From: Methylobacter marinus A45
Lineage (GTDB): Bacteria > Pseudomonadota > Gammaproteobacteria > Methylococcales > Methylomonadaceae
Direction: 5' to 3'
Assembly (NCBI RefSeq): GCF_000383855.1
Contig: NZ_KB912877.1
Coordinates: 3,886,728 to 3,950,727, forward strand
Length of the DNA stretch: 64,000 bases
The notes below the pieces were generated by a model, which had not been told where the DNA came from, did not search any database, and was given only the letters and a program-made list of their open reading frames with translations. Positions 36,384-44,371 of this stretch are shown in pieces. Within the stretch, counting starts at the first letter, position 1; each line of letters opens with the position of its first letter. The position numbers were made by a program, and so were the translations under genes.

Positions 36384-37292
36384 ATGACTTACGCTCAGGA
36401 TATTGGTGAATTGATTGGCAACACCAGTTTATTGAAATTACGGCATATTGCAGAGGCTGGTTCTGCCGATATATTGGTTAAGCTCGAGTATCGCAACCCT
36501 GGCGGTTCCGTAAAAGACAGAATTGGCCTCGCCATGATAAAAGCGGCCGAGCAAGAGGGGCGGCTTAAGGCGGGCGGTACTATAATCGAACCGACCTCAG
36601 GCAATACTGGCATCGCTCTGGCAATGGTCGCCGCAGCGCGTGGCTATCGGTGCATATTGACCATGCCTGAGACCATGTCGGTGGAAAGGCGTCATCTAAT
36701 GGCGTTGTTCGGGGCGGAGATTGTTTTAACTCCTGGTCCCGAAGGGATGAAAGGTGCTATTAGTAAGGCCGAAGAACTTGTTGCGAATACATCAGGCGCA
36801 TTTATGCCTCAACAGTTTGAAAATCCCGCTAATCCGGAAATACACAAACAGACAACGGCACAGGAAATATGGTCCGCTACCGAGGGAAACATTGACGCGT
36901 TTGTGTGTGGCGTTGGTACCGGTGGAACGATTTCAGGCGTTGCCGATGTCATTAAAAAAAGAAAAGAAAATTTTCAGGTTATTGCAGTAGAGCCCGCTGA
37001 ATCTCCTGTTATATCCGGTGGTACCCATAGCCCACATAAAATTCAAGGTATCGGTGCCGGATTTATTCCCAAAAATCTGAACGTGGATTTATTGGATGCT
37101 ATTGAGTTAGTCAGCACGGACGAAGCATTCGCAATGCGCAAGCGGTTAATTGAGGAGGAAGGCGTTCTTGCCGGCATTTCATCGGGTGCCAGTGTCTGTG
37201 CCGCATTAAGAGTGGCTAAAAAATTAGGGCCAGGAAAAACGGTGGTAACCATTGTCCATGATACCGGTGAGCGCTATTTGAGTATGGGATAA
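36384..37292 (+). CDS. cysK: Cysteine synthase A (O-acetylserine sulfhydrylase)
   Basis: The enzyme makes cysteine from O-acetylserine and sulfide with pyridoxal phosphate. The 302-residue protein shows the PLP Lys in NPGGSVKDRIG, the substrate loop EPTSGNTGIALA, the PLP phosphate loop GVGTGGTISG and the HKIQGIGAGFIP tract shared with CysK. It resembles CysK more than CysM in these blocks. AGAGGTGG is upstream of the ATG. The following gene starts 45 bases on. Confidence 0.93.
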   Translation: MTYAQDIGELIGNTSLLKLRHIAEAGSADILVKLEYRNPGGSVKDRIGLAMIKAAEQEGRLKAGGTIIEPTSGNTGIALAMVAAARGYRCILTMPETMSVERRHLMALFGAEIVLTPGPEGMKGAISKAEELVANTSGAFMPQQFENPANPEIHKQTTAQEIWSATEGNIDAFVCGVGTGGTISGVADVIKKRKENFQVIAVEPAESPVISGGTHSPHKIQGIGAGFIPKNLNVDLLDAIELVSTDEAFAMRKRLIEEEGVLAGISSGASVCAALRVAKKLGPGKTVVTIVHDTGERYLSMG

Positions 37293-37337
37293 TGGCTTTG
37301 TTAATTACTAAAGAGCGAAGTTAAAATCGGTGAATAT

Positions 37338-38918
37338 GTGAAGAACTCTTTTTTTCTGGTCATTCCAACGCAACAGAATAATCCTCTGCGTCTAAAAGAA
37401 TTTTCAATTAAGGCACTGCAACAATGGATTACCGAATTGCCGACGGCCAATCCTGGTTTGGCTACCCGCCTGCTTTACGATTTTATTAAAGATTGTAATG
37501 CTATTGAGATGGATAGTCAGATGAGGCTGGATGCCTTGGAGCTTGTAAGGCCCAGTGCATTGGTAATTGAGGACTATCTTCGTTCAAGACTCATTAAAAC
37601 AGGATTTCCGAAAGAAGAGAATGACAAGAAAATTCTCGATGTATTAGTTTCAATTGAAAAGGAATTTACTATCGGCTACTGGATAGTACTTAAAGAGTTA
37701 ACCAGGCGCAATGTCAGCTGGTTTCAGGGAAAAAATGCAGCATTAGCAATTCAGCGATGCATTAGCGGATTAAGTAGCATTGTAATCAGTCATTTTCTTA
37801 TGGGAATGTCTATTCCGGATTGGGTATGGATAGATCTTCATTCACTTTATAAGCTCAGTATCGAAATAAAAAAAGATACGACTAAAATTGTCAATGACAT
37901 AAATCAGTCCAATAAAACAAGTACTCCTGAAGAATGTTATAAACAAATCCTGTTACTCAGCCTTGCTGATCCGACCGGCTTGATGCAAAAAGAAATTTTG
38001 TTGGTTTATAGCTTCATTGAAACCATCGATTTTCTAGTGAGCTTGAAAAGCGAACCTGTTGCTGGTCAGCAGATGCAGTGTATTATCTCAACGGATGAAG
38101 ATAAACCACCGTATTATCAGGACAGTATAAGTGTTAAAAATGATCCGGCTGCACTGTATATAGATTTTACTAGGCTATTTAAAGCTTTACAGCAGAAGGA
38201 GAAGATGATTAGTGCGATCGAAGCAAGATTTAGCCCAATGTATGTGTCAAAAAATAATAGTGTAAAGCTATCGGCAGAACTACTTGACTATCTTGGACAA
38301 AGATGGTCTGGCATTGATTTTCAAGGAGCTCTTTTTTTTAGCGATAGACTGGATCGCTATATCGCTATTGGCCTGGATACGACTTTCGATCTACAGAATT
38401 CATTGGAAACGGATACTGAAAAAAATCTGGAGTTTCTTGCTCAGTCAAGCTCTGATCAGTTGTTATCCTGTGTATTTAAGAAAACCGGCGTTCTATCTGT
38501 GGGTAGTCTGGTTAGTTTCCGAAAAACAGATATGCCGGAATATAAGCGTTCCTTAGGGATAGTCAATAAAATTGTTGTATCGAAGCAGAATGGAAAGATA
38601 GATTTTGGCATGCAGTTGTTAGCGGAACAATCTTCCGCTGTATCTTATAGACAGGCCGATGCGTCGGAAAAAGATGAGCCGCAAAAAGCCTTGCTATATA
38701 CAGGAAATGAGCAGAAAAGCGAAAAAAGCTATATCATTACCGAGACTTGCATGCTGGAAGGCGATAGTATTCACTTGTTTGTGCACGACGAAGAAGGCTT
38801 TCCTGTTGCATTAAAGAACAGGAAAAATGTCGGATTAGGTTATTGGCAATTCGAATGCCAACGTATAGCGGAAAAAGAAAAACCGGCCCAAACTAAAAAA
38901 GGCTATGACTTTATTTAA
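37338..38918 (+). CDS. Hypothetical protein with PilZ-like C-terminal region
   Basis: The function of this 526-residue soluble protein is not known to me. It is helix-rich for about 260 residues (LRLKEFSIKALQQWITELPTANPG, IQRCISGLSSIVISHFLMG). A C-terminal beta-rich part follows, where VGSLVSFRKTDMPEYKRSLGIVNKIV and KIDFGMQLLAEQ resemble the second half of PilZ-type barrels. The arginine motif of true cyclic-di-GMP-binding PilZ domains is not seen, so ligand binding is doubtful. The start is GTG at 37338. It may be co-transcribed with cysK (45-base gap), though no functional link is evident. The 288 bases after it (38919-39206) hold nothing recognisable. Confidence 0.6.
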   Translation: MKNSFFLVIPTQQNNPLRLKEFSIKALQQWITELPTANPGLATRLLYDFIKDCNAIEMDSQMRLDALELVRPSALVIEDYLRSRLIKTGFPKEENDKKILDVLVSIEKEFTIGYWIVLKELTRRNVSWFQGKNAALAIQRCISGLSSIVISHFLMGMSIPDWVWIDLHSLYKLSIEIKKDTTKIVNDINQSNKTSTPEECYKQILLLSLADPTGLMQKEILLVYSFIETIDFLVSLKSEPVAGQQMQCIISTDEDKPPYYQDSISVKNDPAALYIDFTRLFKALQQKEKMISAIEARFSPMYVSKNNSVKLSAELLDYLGQRWSGIDFQGALFFSDRLDRYIAIGLDTTFDLQNSLETDTEKNLEFLAQSSSDQLLSCVFKKTGVLSVGSLVSFRKTDMPEYKRSLGIVNKIVVSKQNGKIDFGMQLLAEQSSAVSYRQADASEKDEPQKALLYTGNEQKSEKSYIITETCMLEGDSIHLFVHDEEGFPVALKNRKNVGLGYWQFECQRIAEKEKPAQTKKGYDFI

Positions 38919-39206
38919 TTAGATAAAATAAGAGCGCACATAGCACTTGAAAAGTTTTTTCATCATGGTAAGTTGGTGCATTCATTTGGATCTATCAATG
39001 GACTGTTGACTTTTAAAATTGTTTAAAGCTGGATGAAATAGAAGCTCTTGCTCTAAGTAAAAATTTATTAACTGTTTTTCATTATTTTAACCCAGGAAGC
39101 TAGTCAGGCAGTTCTTGTTTCGGATTACCGAGCAAGCGGATGATGATACTTTGGGCGGAGTCTCAATAAATATAATAAATAAAATTACAATATCGTGAGG
39201 ATGAAA

Positions 39207-39731
39207 ATGAGTAACGAAGAAAATGTTAACAAAACCGAAGAAAATGTTAACCAAGCGGAAGAAAATGTTAACAAACCTGAAAGCTCGGCAAAAAATATAG
39301 TAGGAAACCTGATTTCTTCAATGTCGAGTTTAAAAGAAAAAAACCCAAAAGCTTTTTTTGGCGCCATTGGCGGGGTCGTTGTCCTTCTAGTAATTGTCAT
39401 GATGAGCGGTGGCGGTTCCTCGAAATCTGTTTCCGGGCCTGCGATTAAGAATCTTGTAGTAGGACAGAAATATGTTTTAAAAAGCCCAAATACATATGAT
39501 AAAGCGGCAACCATCCGTTTAGTTGCTGTGCCGGGTACTATAGCCGCATACGATGATACAGAGGAAGATGACAGAAACGCGGCTTGTAAACATATGCCTC
39601 AAGGGACTCCTGTGACTGTCACAGATTTGCAGGATTTTTCTGGAAAGAAAAATGCATTTGCCAAAGTTCAAATGCTGGAAGGCGAATGCCAGGGTAGAGA
39701 TGGCTGGGTTTTATCAATTAATGTTCAATAA
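39207..39731 (+). CDS. Hypothetical membrane-anchored protein with EENVN repeats
   Basis: I do not recognise the family. The 174-residue protein opens with three seven-residue repeats (EENVNKT, EENVNQA, EENVNKP) encoded by three 21-base units at 39216-39278. A membrane helix follows at about 53-67 (AIGGVVVLLVIVMM), then an outer domain of about 100 residues with one likely disulfide (C127 region and C161 region) and a beta-rich SH3-like look (VVGQKYVLKSPNTYDKAATIRLVAVPG, GRDGWVLSINVQ). GAGG six bases before the ATG at 39207 supports this start. The tRNA promoter follows within 11 bases of its stop. Confidence 0.6.
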   Translation: MSNEENVNKTEENVNQAEENVNKPESSAKNIVGNLISSMSSLKEKNPKAFFGAIGGVVVLLVIVMMSGGGSSKSVSGPAIKNLVVGQKYVLKSPNTYDKAATIRLVAVPGTIAAYDDTEEDDRNAACKHMPQGTPVTVTDLQDFSGKKNAFAKVQMLEGECQGRDGWVLSINVQ

Positions 39732-39741
39732 ATAACAAAGT

Positions 39742-39769
39742 TTGACAATATTAAAAAAGCCTATATAAT
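39742..39769 (+). promoter_or_regulatory. Sigma-70 promoter of the tRNA-Gly/Cys/Gly cluster
   Basis: TTGACA at 39742-39747 and TATAAT at 39764-39769 are separated by 16 bases; both match the consensus. Transcription would begin near 39776, about 12 bases before the first tRNA. Confidence 0.85.
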
Positions 39770-39787
39770 GTGCGAATAAATTGAAAC

Positions 39788-39862
39788 GCGGGAATAGCTC
39801 AGTGGTAGAGCACAACCTTGCCAAGGTTGGGGTCGCGAGTTCGAATCTCGTTTCCCGCTCCA
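39788..39862 (+). tRNA. tRNA-Gly (anticodon GCC), first copy
   Basis: The 75-base cloverleaf has acceptor arms GCGGGAA/TTCCCGC, discriminator T and encoded CCA. The anticodon stem CAACC/GGTTG holds TTGCCAA, giving GCC. It reads GGC and GGT codons. It is identical to the copy at 40005-40079 over its whole length. Confidence 0.96.
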
Positions 39863-39870
39863 ATATATTA

Positions 39871-39901
39871 AAAAAAGCCGCGTATGCTCGCGGCTTTTTT
39901 A
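39871..39901 (+). terminator. Terminator between the first tRNA-Gly and tRNA-Cys
   Basis: The stem GCCGCG/CGCGGC with a 6-base loop is flanked by an A-run and followed by six T. It lies only 14 bases before tRNA-Cys, with no room for a new promoter, so tRNA-Cys and the second tRNA-Gly must depend on read-through or on leaky termination. Confidence 0.85.
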
Positions 39902-39914
39902 TTTTACCTTTTAA

Positions 39915-39988
39915 GGCTGCGTAGCAAAGTGGTTATGCAGTGGCCTGCAAAGCCATCTACAGCGGTTCGATTCCGCTCGCAGCCTCCA
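39915..39988 (+). tRNA. tRNA-Cys (anticodon GCA)
   Basis: The 74-base cloverleaf has acceptor arms GGCTGCG/CGCAGCC, discriminator T and encoded CCA. The anticodon loop CTGCAAA gives GCA. The discriminator T (U73) is the main identity base for tRNA-Cys and is present. It lies between the duplicated tRNA-Gly units. Confidence 0.96.
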
Positions 39989-40004
39989 TTCGTTAAATTG
40001 AAAT

Positions 40005-40079
40005 GCGGGAATAGCTCAGTGGTAGAGCACAACCTTGCCAAGGTTGGGGTCGCGAGTTCGAATCTCGTTTCCCGCTCCA
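40005..40079 (+). tRNA. tRNA-Gly (anticodon GCC), second copy
   Basis: The 75-base gene has the same sequence as the copy at 39788-39862, including the encoded CCA. It is 16 bases downstream of tRNA-Cys and has no promoter of its own in view. Confidence 0.96.
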
Positions 40080-40087
40080 ATATATTA

Positions 40088-40118
40088 AAAAAAGCCGCGT
40101 ATGCTCGCGGCTTTTTTA
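40088..40118 (+). terminator. Terminator of the tRNA cluster
   Basis: The same GCCGCG/CGCGGC hairpin with six T as at 39871-39901. It ends the three-tRNA transcript. Confidence 0.88.
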
Positions 40119-40346
40119 TTTCCGATGAATAATTCCTTAAGCCTAATCTAAAGTAGACTTATCAAATGAGACAAATCACAGAGCCGATCCGAATTCAAGA
40201 GTGCGGATAATCCCTTGCTGAACCTGTGCTCATCATTTAAAGCATCAGTAAAAATTTCAATCTTTGAAAACGGTTAAACCAACGATTGCGTATCTTATTA
40301 AAGAATGCGGCTAACATTTGTTGATATTAATGAGTGGTATTTTCGA

Positions 40347-40485
40347 GAGCAATAAGGAAATATCCCTGCGGGATGAAGCCAATGCTTGGGAAGGGTCTGC
40401 ATCTCCTTCCCAATCCGCGCCCGAGAAAGCAACTTCGCTTGTTGCAGGGCGCTCCTTTCGGCCTGAAGGCCGAGGTCTAAAACCA
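40347..40485 (-). repeat. Dispersed repeat family A, copy 2 (inverted)
   Basis: This is the inverted counterpart of 22195-22330. It has the same block order when read on the minus strand, including ACCTCGGCCTTCAGGC, GAAAGGAG, GCGGATTGGGAA, CATCCCGCAG and TTCCTTATTGCTC. It differs by point changes and small indels, so the copies are not recent. Confidence 0.8.
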
Positions 40486-40758
40486 GTGATGAATATTGAT
40501 GACCGGTATCGCGTTGTTCGCGGTTATGTTGCTAAAACAGTTGGCCCGGATAGATGAACACAAAAAATTCGTGAATCATCAATATTTAAAATCAGTATTA
40601 TCAAAAAAATCGCTCTCATTATCTACTTCATGCAACTGGCTATGTCATGCGTATAAAGCCGATGCAATGACTACAGGCTTTTTGCAGTTCTCGATAAGGC
40701 GAACTTCTACAAGCCATCCATACACGACCTCAAAATTTCCTGTCTTTTGCTTCTGACG

Positions 40759-40942
40759 AAGGAACGCGCATAAAATAACTTCCTCAAGTGCACGGATGAA
40801 TTTCCGGTGTAGGTGCGGATTTACTTGTGGCCTAGAGGGTATCCGCATAGTGCGAATACCCTCTAGGCCACAAGTACCCATAGGGTATAAATGAATTCGC
40901 ACCTACAAATCCCTGATTTATTCCATGCCCATTACTAAGTTA
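40759..40942 (+). repeat. Dispersed repeat family B, copy 1, with a 51-base hairpin
   Basis: The stretch matches the reverse complement of 56179-56340 almost throughout, for example GCGCATAAAATAACTTCC, TTTCCGGTGTAGGTGCGGAT and AAATGAATTCGCACCTACAA. Within it, 40824-40842 and 40856-40874 are perfect 19-base inverted arms (CTTGTGGCCTAGAGGGTAT and its complement) around a 13-base loop. The copy at 56 kb lacks this long stem. Confidence 0.85.
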
Positions 40943-41213
40943 GTTAAGGGGCGGGCGTGAGCATGACTGCATGGTTGCAGGAGGTAGCGCACCAACAGTA
41001 GGCGCTTTAGGCGCAGCTTCCGCTCCTGCTCACGCTAAGTACCTACATCCCTGTAGGCAACGCAGGAGCGGTTTTCTACCTACCTTCTGCATGAGCCCCA
41101 TGGATGGGGTGAATGCAGAGAAATGACGGGATCATTTCCTGTCCATGCTGTCGTTGAACAGGAACAGAAATCCTGTCACACGCGGGTCTTATTTCATTCC
41201 CGTTCCTAAGTTA
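40943..41213. repeat. Palindrome-rich block ending in a second copy of the family B edge
   Basis: The last 25 bases (41189-41213) repeat, with four changes, the last 25 bases of family B copy 1 (40918-40942). The sequence between holds imperfect inverted repeats, such as GCAGGAGGTAG near 40977 with CTACCTTCTGC near 41080. It looks like an insertion or a second decayed element with the same edge. Confidence 0.5.
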
Positions 41214-41567
41214 TTTGTATTTACTGCACATCATTAGAATATAAATAAGCGCCACCTGTTTCATCTCAATGGTAACTGCATACATTATTTCAAGTAGGCA
41301 GTAAAATATGCCCGAGACTTTTTTAAGGCAAAGTCATATAAGCGTTCACAACAATAGTTTTAATTTGCCATTTAATGATAGGTGTAAACATAGCTGAATG
41401 AGGACAAATGAAATATCAACTTTTGCAGATATGGCTTTGCCTCTTCTTCTGGATATCTGGCTTCAGTAGTTGATTGAAAACAAGTTAGGCTTAATAAAGA
41501 AGTGTTAAAATAATTTTCAATTAGGATTTAAGAAACTCTTCATAAAACAAAGGAAGGAGTAAGCGAT

Positions 41568-42968
41568 ATGATCCCCGTTATCTTATCCGGTGGCTCAGGT
41601 ACAAGACTTTGGCCCTTATCTCGAGGACAGTTTCCTAAGCAATTTCTGCCGTTAATTTCTGATTATACTTTATTGCAGGAAACCGTGCTCAGGCTCAATG
41701 GCGTAGCAGAAATGCAAGCGCCAATCGCTATTTGCAATGAAGATCATCGTTTTATGTTGGCGGAGCAATTATGGGAAATTGGTGTCAAGCCAGCTGCAAT
41801 GATTCTGGAGCCTATAGGCAAAAACACTGCACCGGCTGTCGCTATGGCGGCCTTAACAGCGGAATCCGAGGATGATGTTTTGTTGGTATTGCCGGCAGAC
41901 CATGTCATATCGAATCTGGAAGCCTTTCATCATGCTATTGACCAAGCACGGGTTTTAGCTGAGCAGGGGCGATTAGTGACGTTTGGTATCGTACCTACTG
42001 AGCCTGAAACAGGGTATGGTTATATCAAACGAGATAAATTGCAACAGGGAAACGCTTTTAATGTTGCAGCTTTTGTTGAAAAACCAGATTTAGATACAGC
42101 AAAGTATTATTTAGAAAGTGGTGATTATTTCTGGAACAGCGGAATGTTTGCCTTTAGAGCGGGTAGTTTTCTACAAGAGCTGAATAAGTTTAATCCGGAT
42201 ATATTGCTAGCCTGCCAACAAGCGCTTAACGCCGCTAAAGTGGATTTGGATTTTATCCGCTTGGATAAAAAACTCTTTTCCGCATGCCCGGCTGATTCCA
42301 TCGACTATGCAGTGATGGAGAAAACCGATAAAGCTGTAGTGATTCCGTTGGATGCCGGTTGGAATGACGTAGGTTCTTGGTCGGCTTTATGGGATGTTGC
42401 CGATAAAGATGAGTTCGGCAACGCTATTAGCGGTGATGTGTTAACGGTGGACACCGAAAATTCTTTTGTGCGGGCCGAAAATAAGCTGGTTGCAATTATT
42501 GGATTGCGGGATCTGGTCGTTGTCGAAACCGCTGATGCATTGATGGTCGCCCCGAAAGACAGAGTACAGGAAGTAAAGGATATTGTTGCTCAGCTAAAAC
42601 AACTTAAACGCAGTGAGGCGGAATTGCACCGTAAGGTTTATCGACCTTGGGGCCATTATGATTCAGTGGACGGCGGCGAGCGGTATCAGACTAAACGTAT
42701 TGTAGTCAAGCCAGGAGCCAGGTTATCAGTACAGAAACATCACCATCGTGCTGAACACTGGGTTGTGGTAAAAGGTACTGCTTTGGTAACCAAGGGGACT
42801 GAAAAGATTTTACTCTCCGAAAATGAATCTACCTACATTCCTTTGGGGACGGTGCATTGCCTTGAAAACCCGGGTATCATTCCATTGGAAATGGTGGAGG
42901 TTCAATCGGGTAGTTATTTGGGCGAAGATGATATTGTACGCTTTGAAGATTCTTATGGGCGTGATTAA
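41568..42968 (+). CDS. manC: Mannose-1-phosphate guanylyltransferase / mannose-6-phosphate isomerase
   Basis: The bifunctional enzyme makes GDP-mannose for exopolysaccharide. The 466-residue protein has the nucleotidyltransferase domain first (ILSGGSGTRLWPLSRGQFPKQFLPL, FVEKPDLDTAKYYLESGDYFWNSGMF). From about 345 the C-terminal cupin isomerase domain follows (RPWGHYDSVDGGERYQTKRI, KHHHRAEHWVVVKG, PLGTVHCLENPG). Its metal His residues are visible in QKHHHRAEH. GGAAGGAG nine bases before the ATG is a strong ribosome-binding site. It opens the polysaccharide locus, followed by galU. Confidence 0.93.
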   Translation: MIPVILSGGSGTRLWPLSRGQFPKQFLPLISDYTLLQETVLRLNGVAEMQAPIAICNEDHRFMLAEQLWEIGVKPAAMILEPIGKNTAPAVAMAALTAESEDDVLLVLPADHVISNLEAFHHAIDQARVLAEQGRLVTFGIVPTEPETGYGYIKRDKLQQGNAFNVAAFVEKPDLDTAKYYLESGDYFWNSGMFAFRAGSFLQELNKFNPDILLACQQALNAAKVDLDFIRLDKKLFSACPADSIDYAVMEKTDKAVVIPLDAGWNDVGSWSALWDVADKDEFGNAISGDVLTVDTENSFVRAENKLVAIIGLRDLVVVETADALMVAPKDRVQEVKDIVAQLKQLKRSEAELHRKVYRPWGHYDSVDGGERYQTKRIVVKPGARLSVQKHHHRAEHWVVVKGTALVTKGTEKILLSENESTYIPLGTVHCLENPGIIPLEMVEVQSGSYLGEDDIVRFEDSYGRD

Positions 42969-43075
42969 TAATTTCTAGTTGCAGCGCCTTGGCAGCGTAT
43001 AAGTTTTCCAGCCTGTTAAATTCAAAACAACATTAAATAAACAGTCAAATAATTATATTGATAAGGAAAAAATTA

Positions 43076-43963
43076 ATGAATAAAAAGATTACCAAGGCGG
43101 TTTTCCCGGTGGCGGGATTAGGCACACGTTTTTTACCGGCGACCAAGGCTAGCCCGAAAGAAATGCTGCCGATCGTTGATAAGCCGCTGATTCAATACGC
43201 TGTAGAGGAAGCTGTTGCAGCCGGTATTGATACTATGATTTTTGTTACCGGCCGTAATAAAAGAGCTATACCGGACCATTTCGATAAAGCTTACGAACTT
43301 GAAAAAGAACTTGAAGCAAAAGGTAAATTTGAAACATTAAATATGATTCGGGAAATTTTGCCTGCCCATGTTTCATGTGTTTTTATCCGACAATCTGAAG
43401 CATTGGGCTTAGGCCATGCCGTATATTGCGCCAAATCTGTGGTTGGCAATGAGCCTTTTGCCGTTATATTGGCGGATGACCTGATCGCAGACGCCGGCAG
43501 GGGATGCATGGCACAGATGGTGCGCCTCTATGAGCAAATGCACACCTCTATTCTTGGCGTGGAAAGAGTCGATCCCTCTGAAACCGGTAGTTACGGTATT
43601 GTCAAGACAGGTGAGTTTTCAGGCTCTTTCGCTCCTGTCGAACTTATTGTCGAGAAACCCAAACCAGTGGATGCGCCATCAAACTTAGCGGTCGTAGGTC
43701 GATATATCTTGACTCCCGCTATTTTTGACAAAATTGAAAAAACCGGAAGGGGAGCGGGCGGCGAAATTCAATTAACCGATGCTATTGCTGATTTATTGCT
43801 TGATGAACAGGTATTGGCTTATGAGTTTGAAGGAAAACGCTATGACTGCGGTTCCAAGCTGGGTTTTTTAATAGCAACGGTAGAGCATGGATTGCTGCAT
43901 AAAGAGCTTAAAGACGACTTTTTAGCGTATCTAAAAAATTTGACTAAAATGCATAAAATCTAA
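43076..43963 (+). CDS. galU: UTP-glucose-1-phosphate uridylyltransferase
   Basis: GalU makes UDP-glucose, the precursor for the dehydrogenase and epimerase steps further down the locus. The 295-residue protein shows [37 protein letters not shown] at the start, then [23 protein letters not shown] and [16 protein letters not shown] eight bases before the ATG at 43076 fixes the start; an upstream TTG at 43058 is less likely. A terminator follows, so it may form one unit with manC (107 bases between). Confidence 0.94.
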   Translation: MNKKITKAVFPVAGLGTRFLPATKASPKEMLPIVDKPLIQYAVEEAVAAGIDTMIFVTGRNKRAIPDHFDKAYELEKELEAKGKFETLNMIREILPAHVSCVFIRQSEALGLGHAVYCAKSVVGNEPFAVILADDLIADAGRGCMAQMVRLYEQMHTSILGVERVDPSETGSYGIVKTGEFSGSFAPVELIVEKPKPVDAPSNLAVVGRYILTPAIFDKIEKTGRGAGGEIQLTDAIADLLLDEQVLAYEFEGKRYDCGSKLGFLIATVEHGLLHKELKDDFLAYLKNLTKMHKI

Positions 43964-44023
43964 GACTAATCCTGTAAAGATAACCGGAGGAGCTCTGGGT
44001 AATTAAATTATTCTGGTTAAAAC

Positions 44024-44053
44024 AAAAAGGCTGCATTTCCGGTAGCCTTTTTA
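44024..44053 (+). terminator. Terminator after galU
   Basis: The inverted repeat AAAAAGGCT/AGCCTTTTT with an 11-base loop ends in a T-run. It separates manC-galU from the XrtA genes. The remaining bases up to 44371 hold no visible gene. Confidence 0.8.
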
Positions 44054-44371
44054 TTTAGAATGTTTTTTCTTAATTCAAAATTCTTTATTCGTTGTAATGC
44101 TGTTTCAGTAACACTCGAAAGTCTCATTTTAAGATGATTACTTTAATTTCTAGAAGTGTGTTATAAAAAAAGCAGGGAACGCAGTGTAGTTTGTTTTTAT
44201 TCTGATATGGGACATAGCGGAAAGCCTGGTTGTATCATTTAATATCCTGCCATGGATTTCCATAGAATCAGCTTATCCAATCATGCAGGGTAGTCTGTTC
44301 TCCGAAATGCTCTCGGCGAGTTCTTGATGATAAGCTTGGATAAACCTTTAAACGAACTTATTGCCATAAAT

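Larger units (their letters stand above)
39777..40121 (+). repeat. 128-bp direct duplication of tRNA-Gly plus terminator
   Basis: Bases 39777-39904 and 39994-40121 are identical except for one position (C at 39787, T at 40004). Each unit holds ten leader bases, the tRNA-Gly and its terminator. The tRNA-Cys sits between the two units. Confidence 0.92.
40122..41567. other. 1.4-kb non-coding, repeat-rich region
   Basis: No convincing gene is present between the tRNA cluster and manC. The region holds inverted copy 2 of repeat family A, copy 1 of repeat family B with a long hairpin, and a further palindrome-rich block (40943-41213). Short frames across it follow the repeats and are not taken as genes. 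Sequence after 41214 is AT-rich and probably includes the manC promoter. Confidence 0.6.

Noticed and set aside
39884-40132. An 82-codon plus-strand frame
   Set aside because: It is made of the tRNA-Cys, the second tRNA-Gly and their terminator read as codons.
40318-40557. A 79-codon plus-strand frame
   Set aside because: It overlays the family A repeat copy, which has indels between copies that break the frame.
40645-40902. An 85-codon minus-strand frame
   Set aside because: Much of it is the family B repeat, and the matching stretch at 56 kb does not conserve it as a gene. It may be a relic at most.
40759-41213. A possible CRISPR array in the repeat-rich region
   Set aside because: The repeats are few, long, uneven in spacing and partly inverted, unlike short regular direct repeats. 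No cas gene is in the window.
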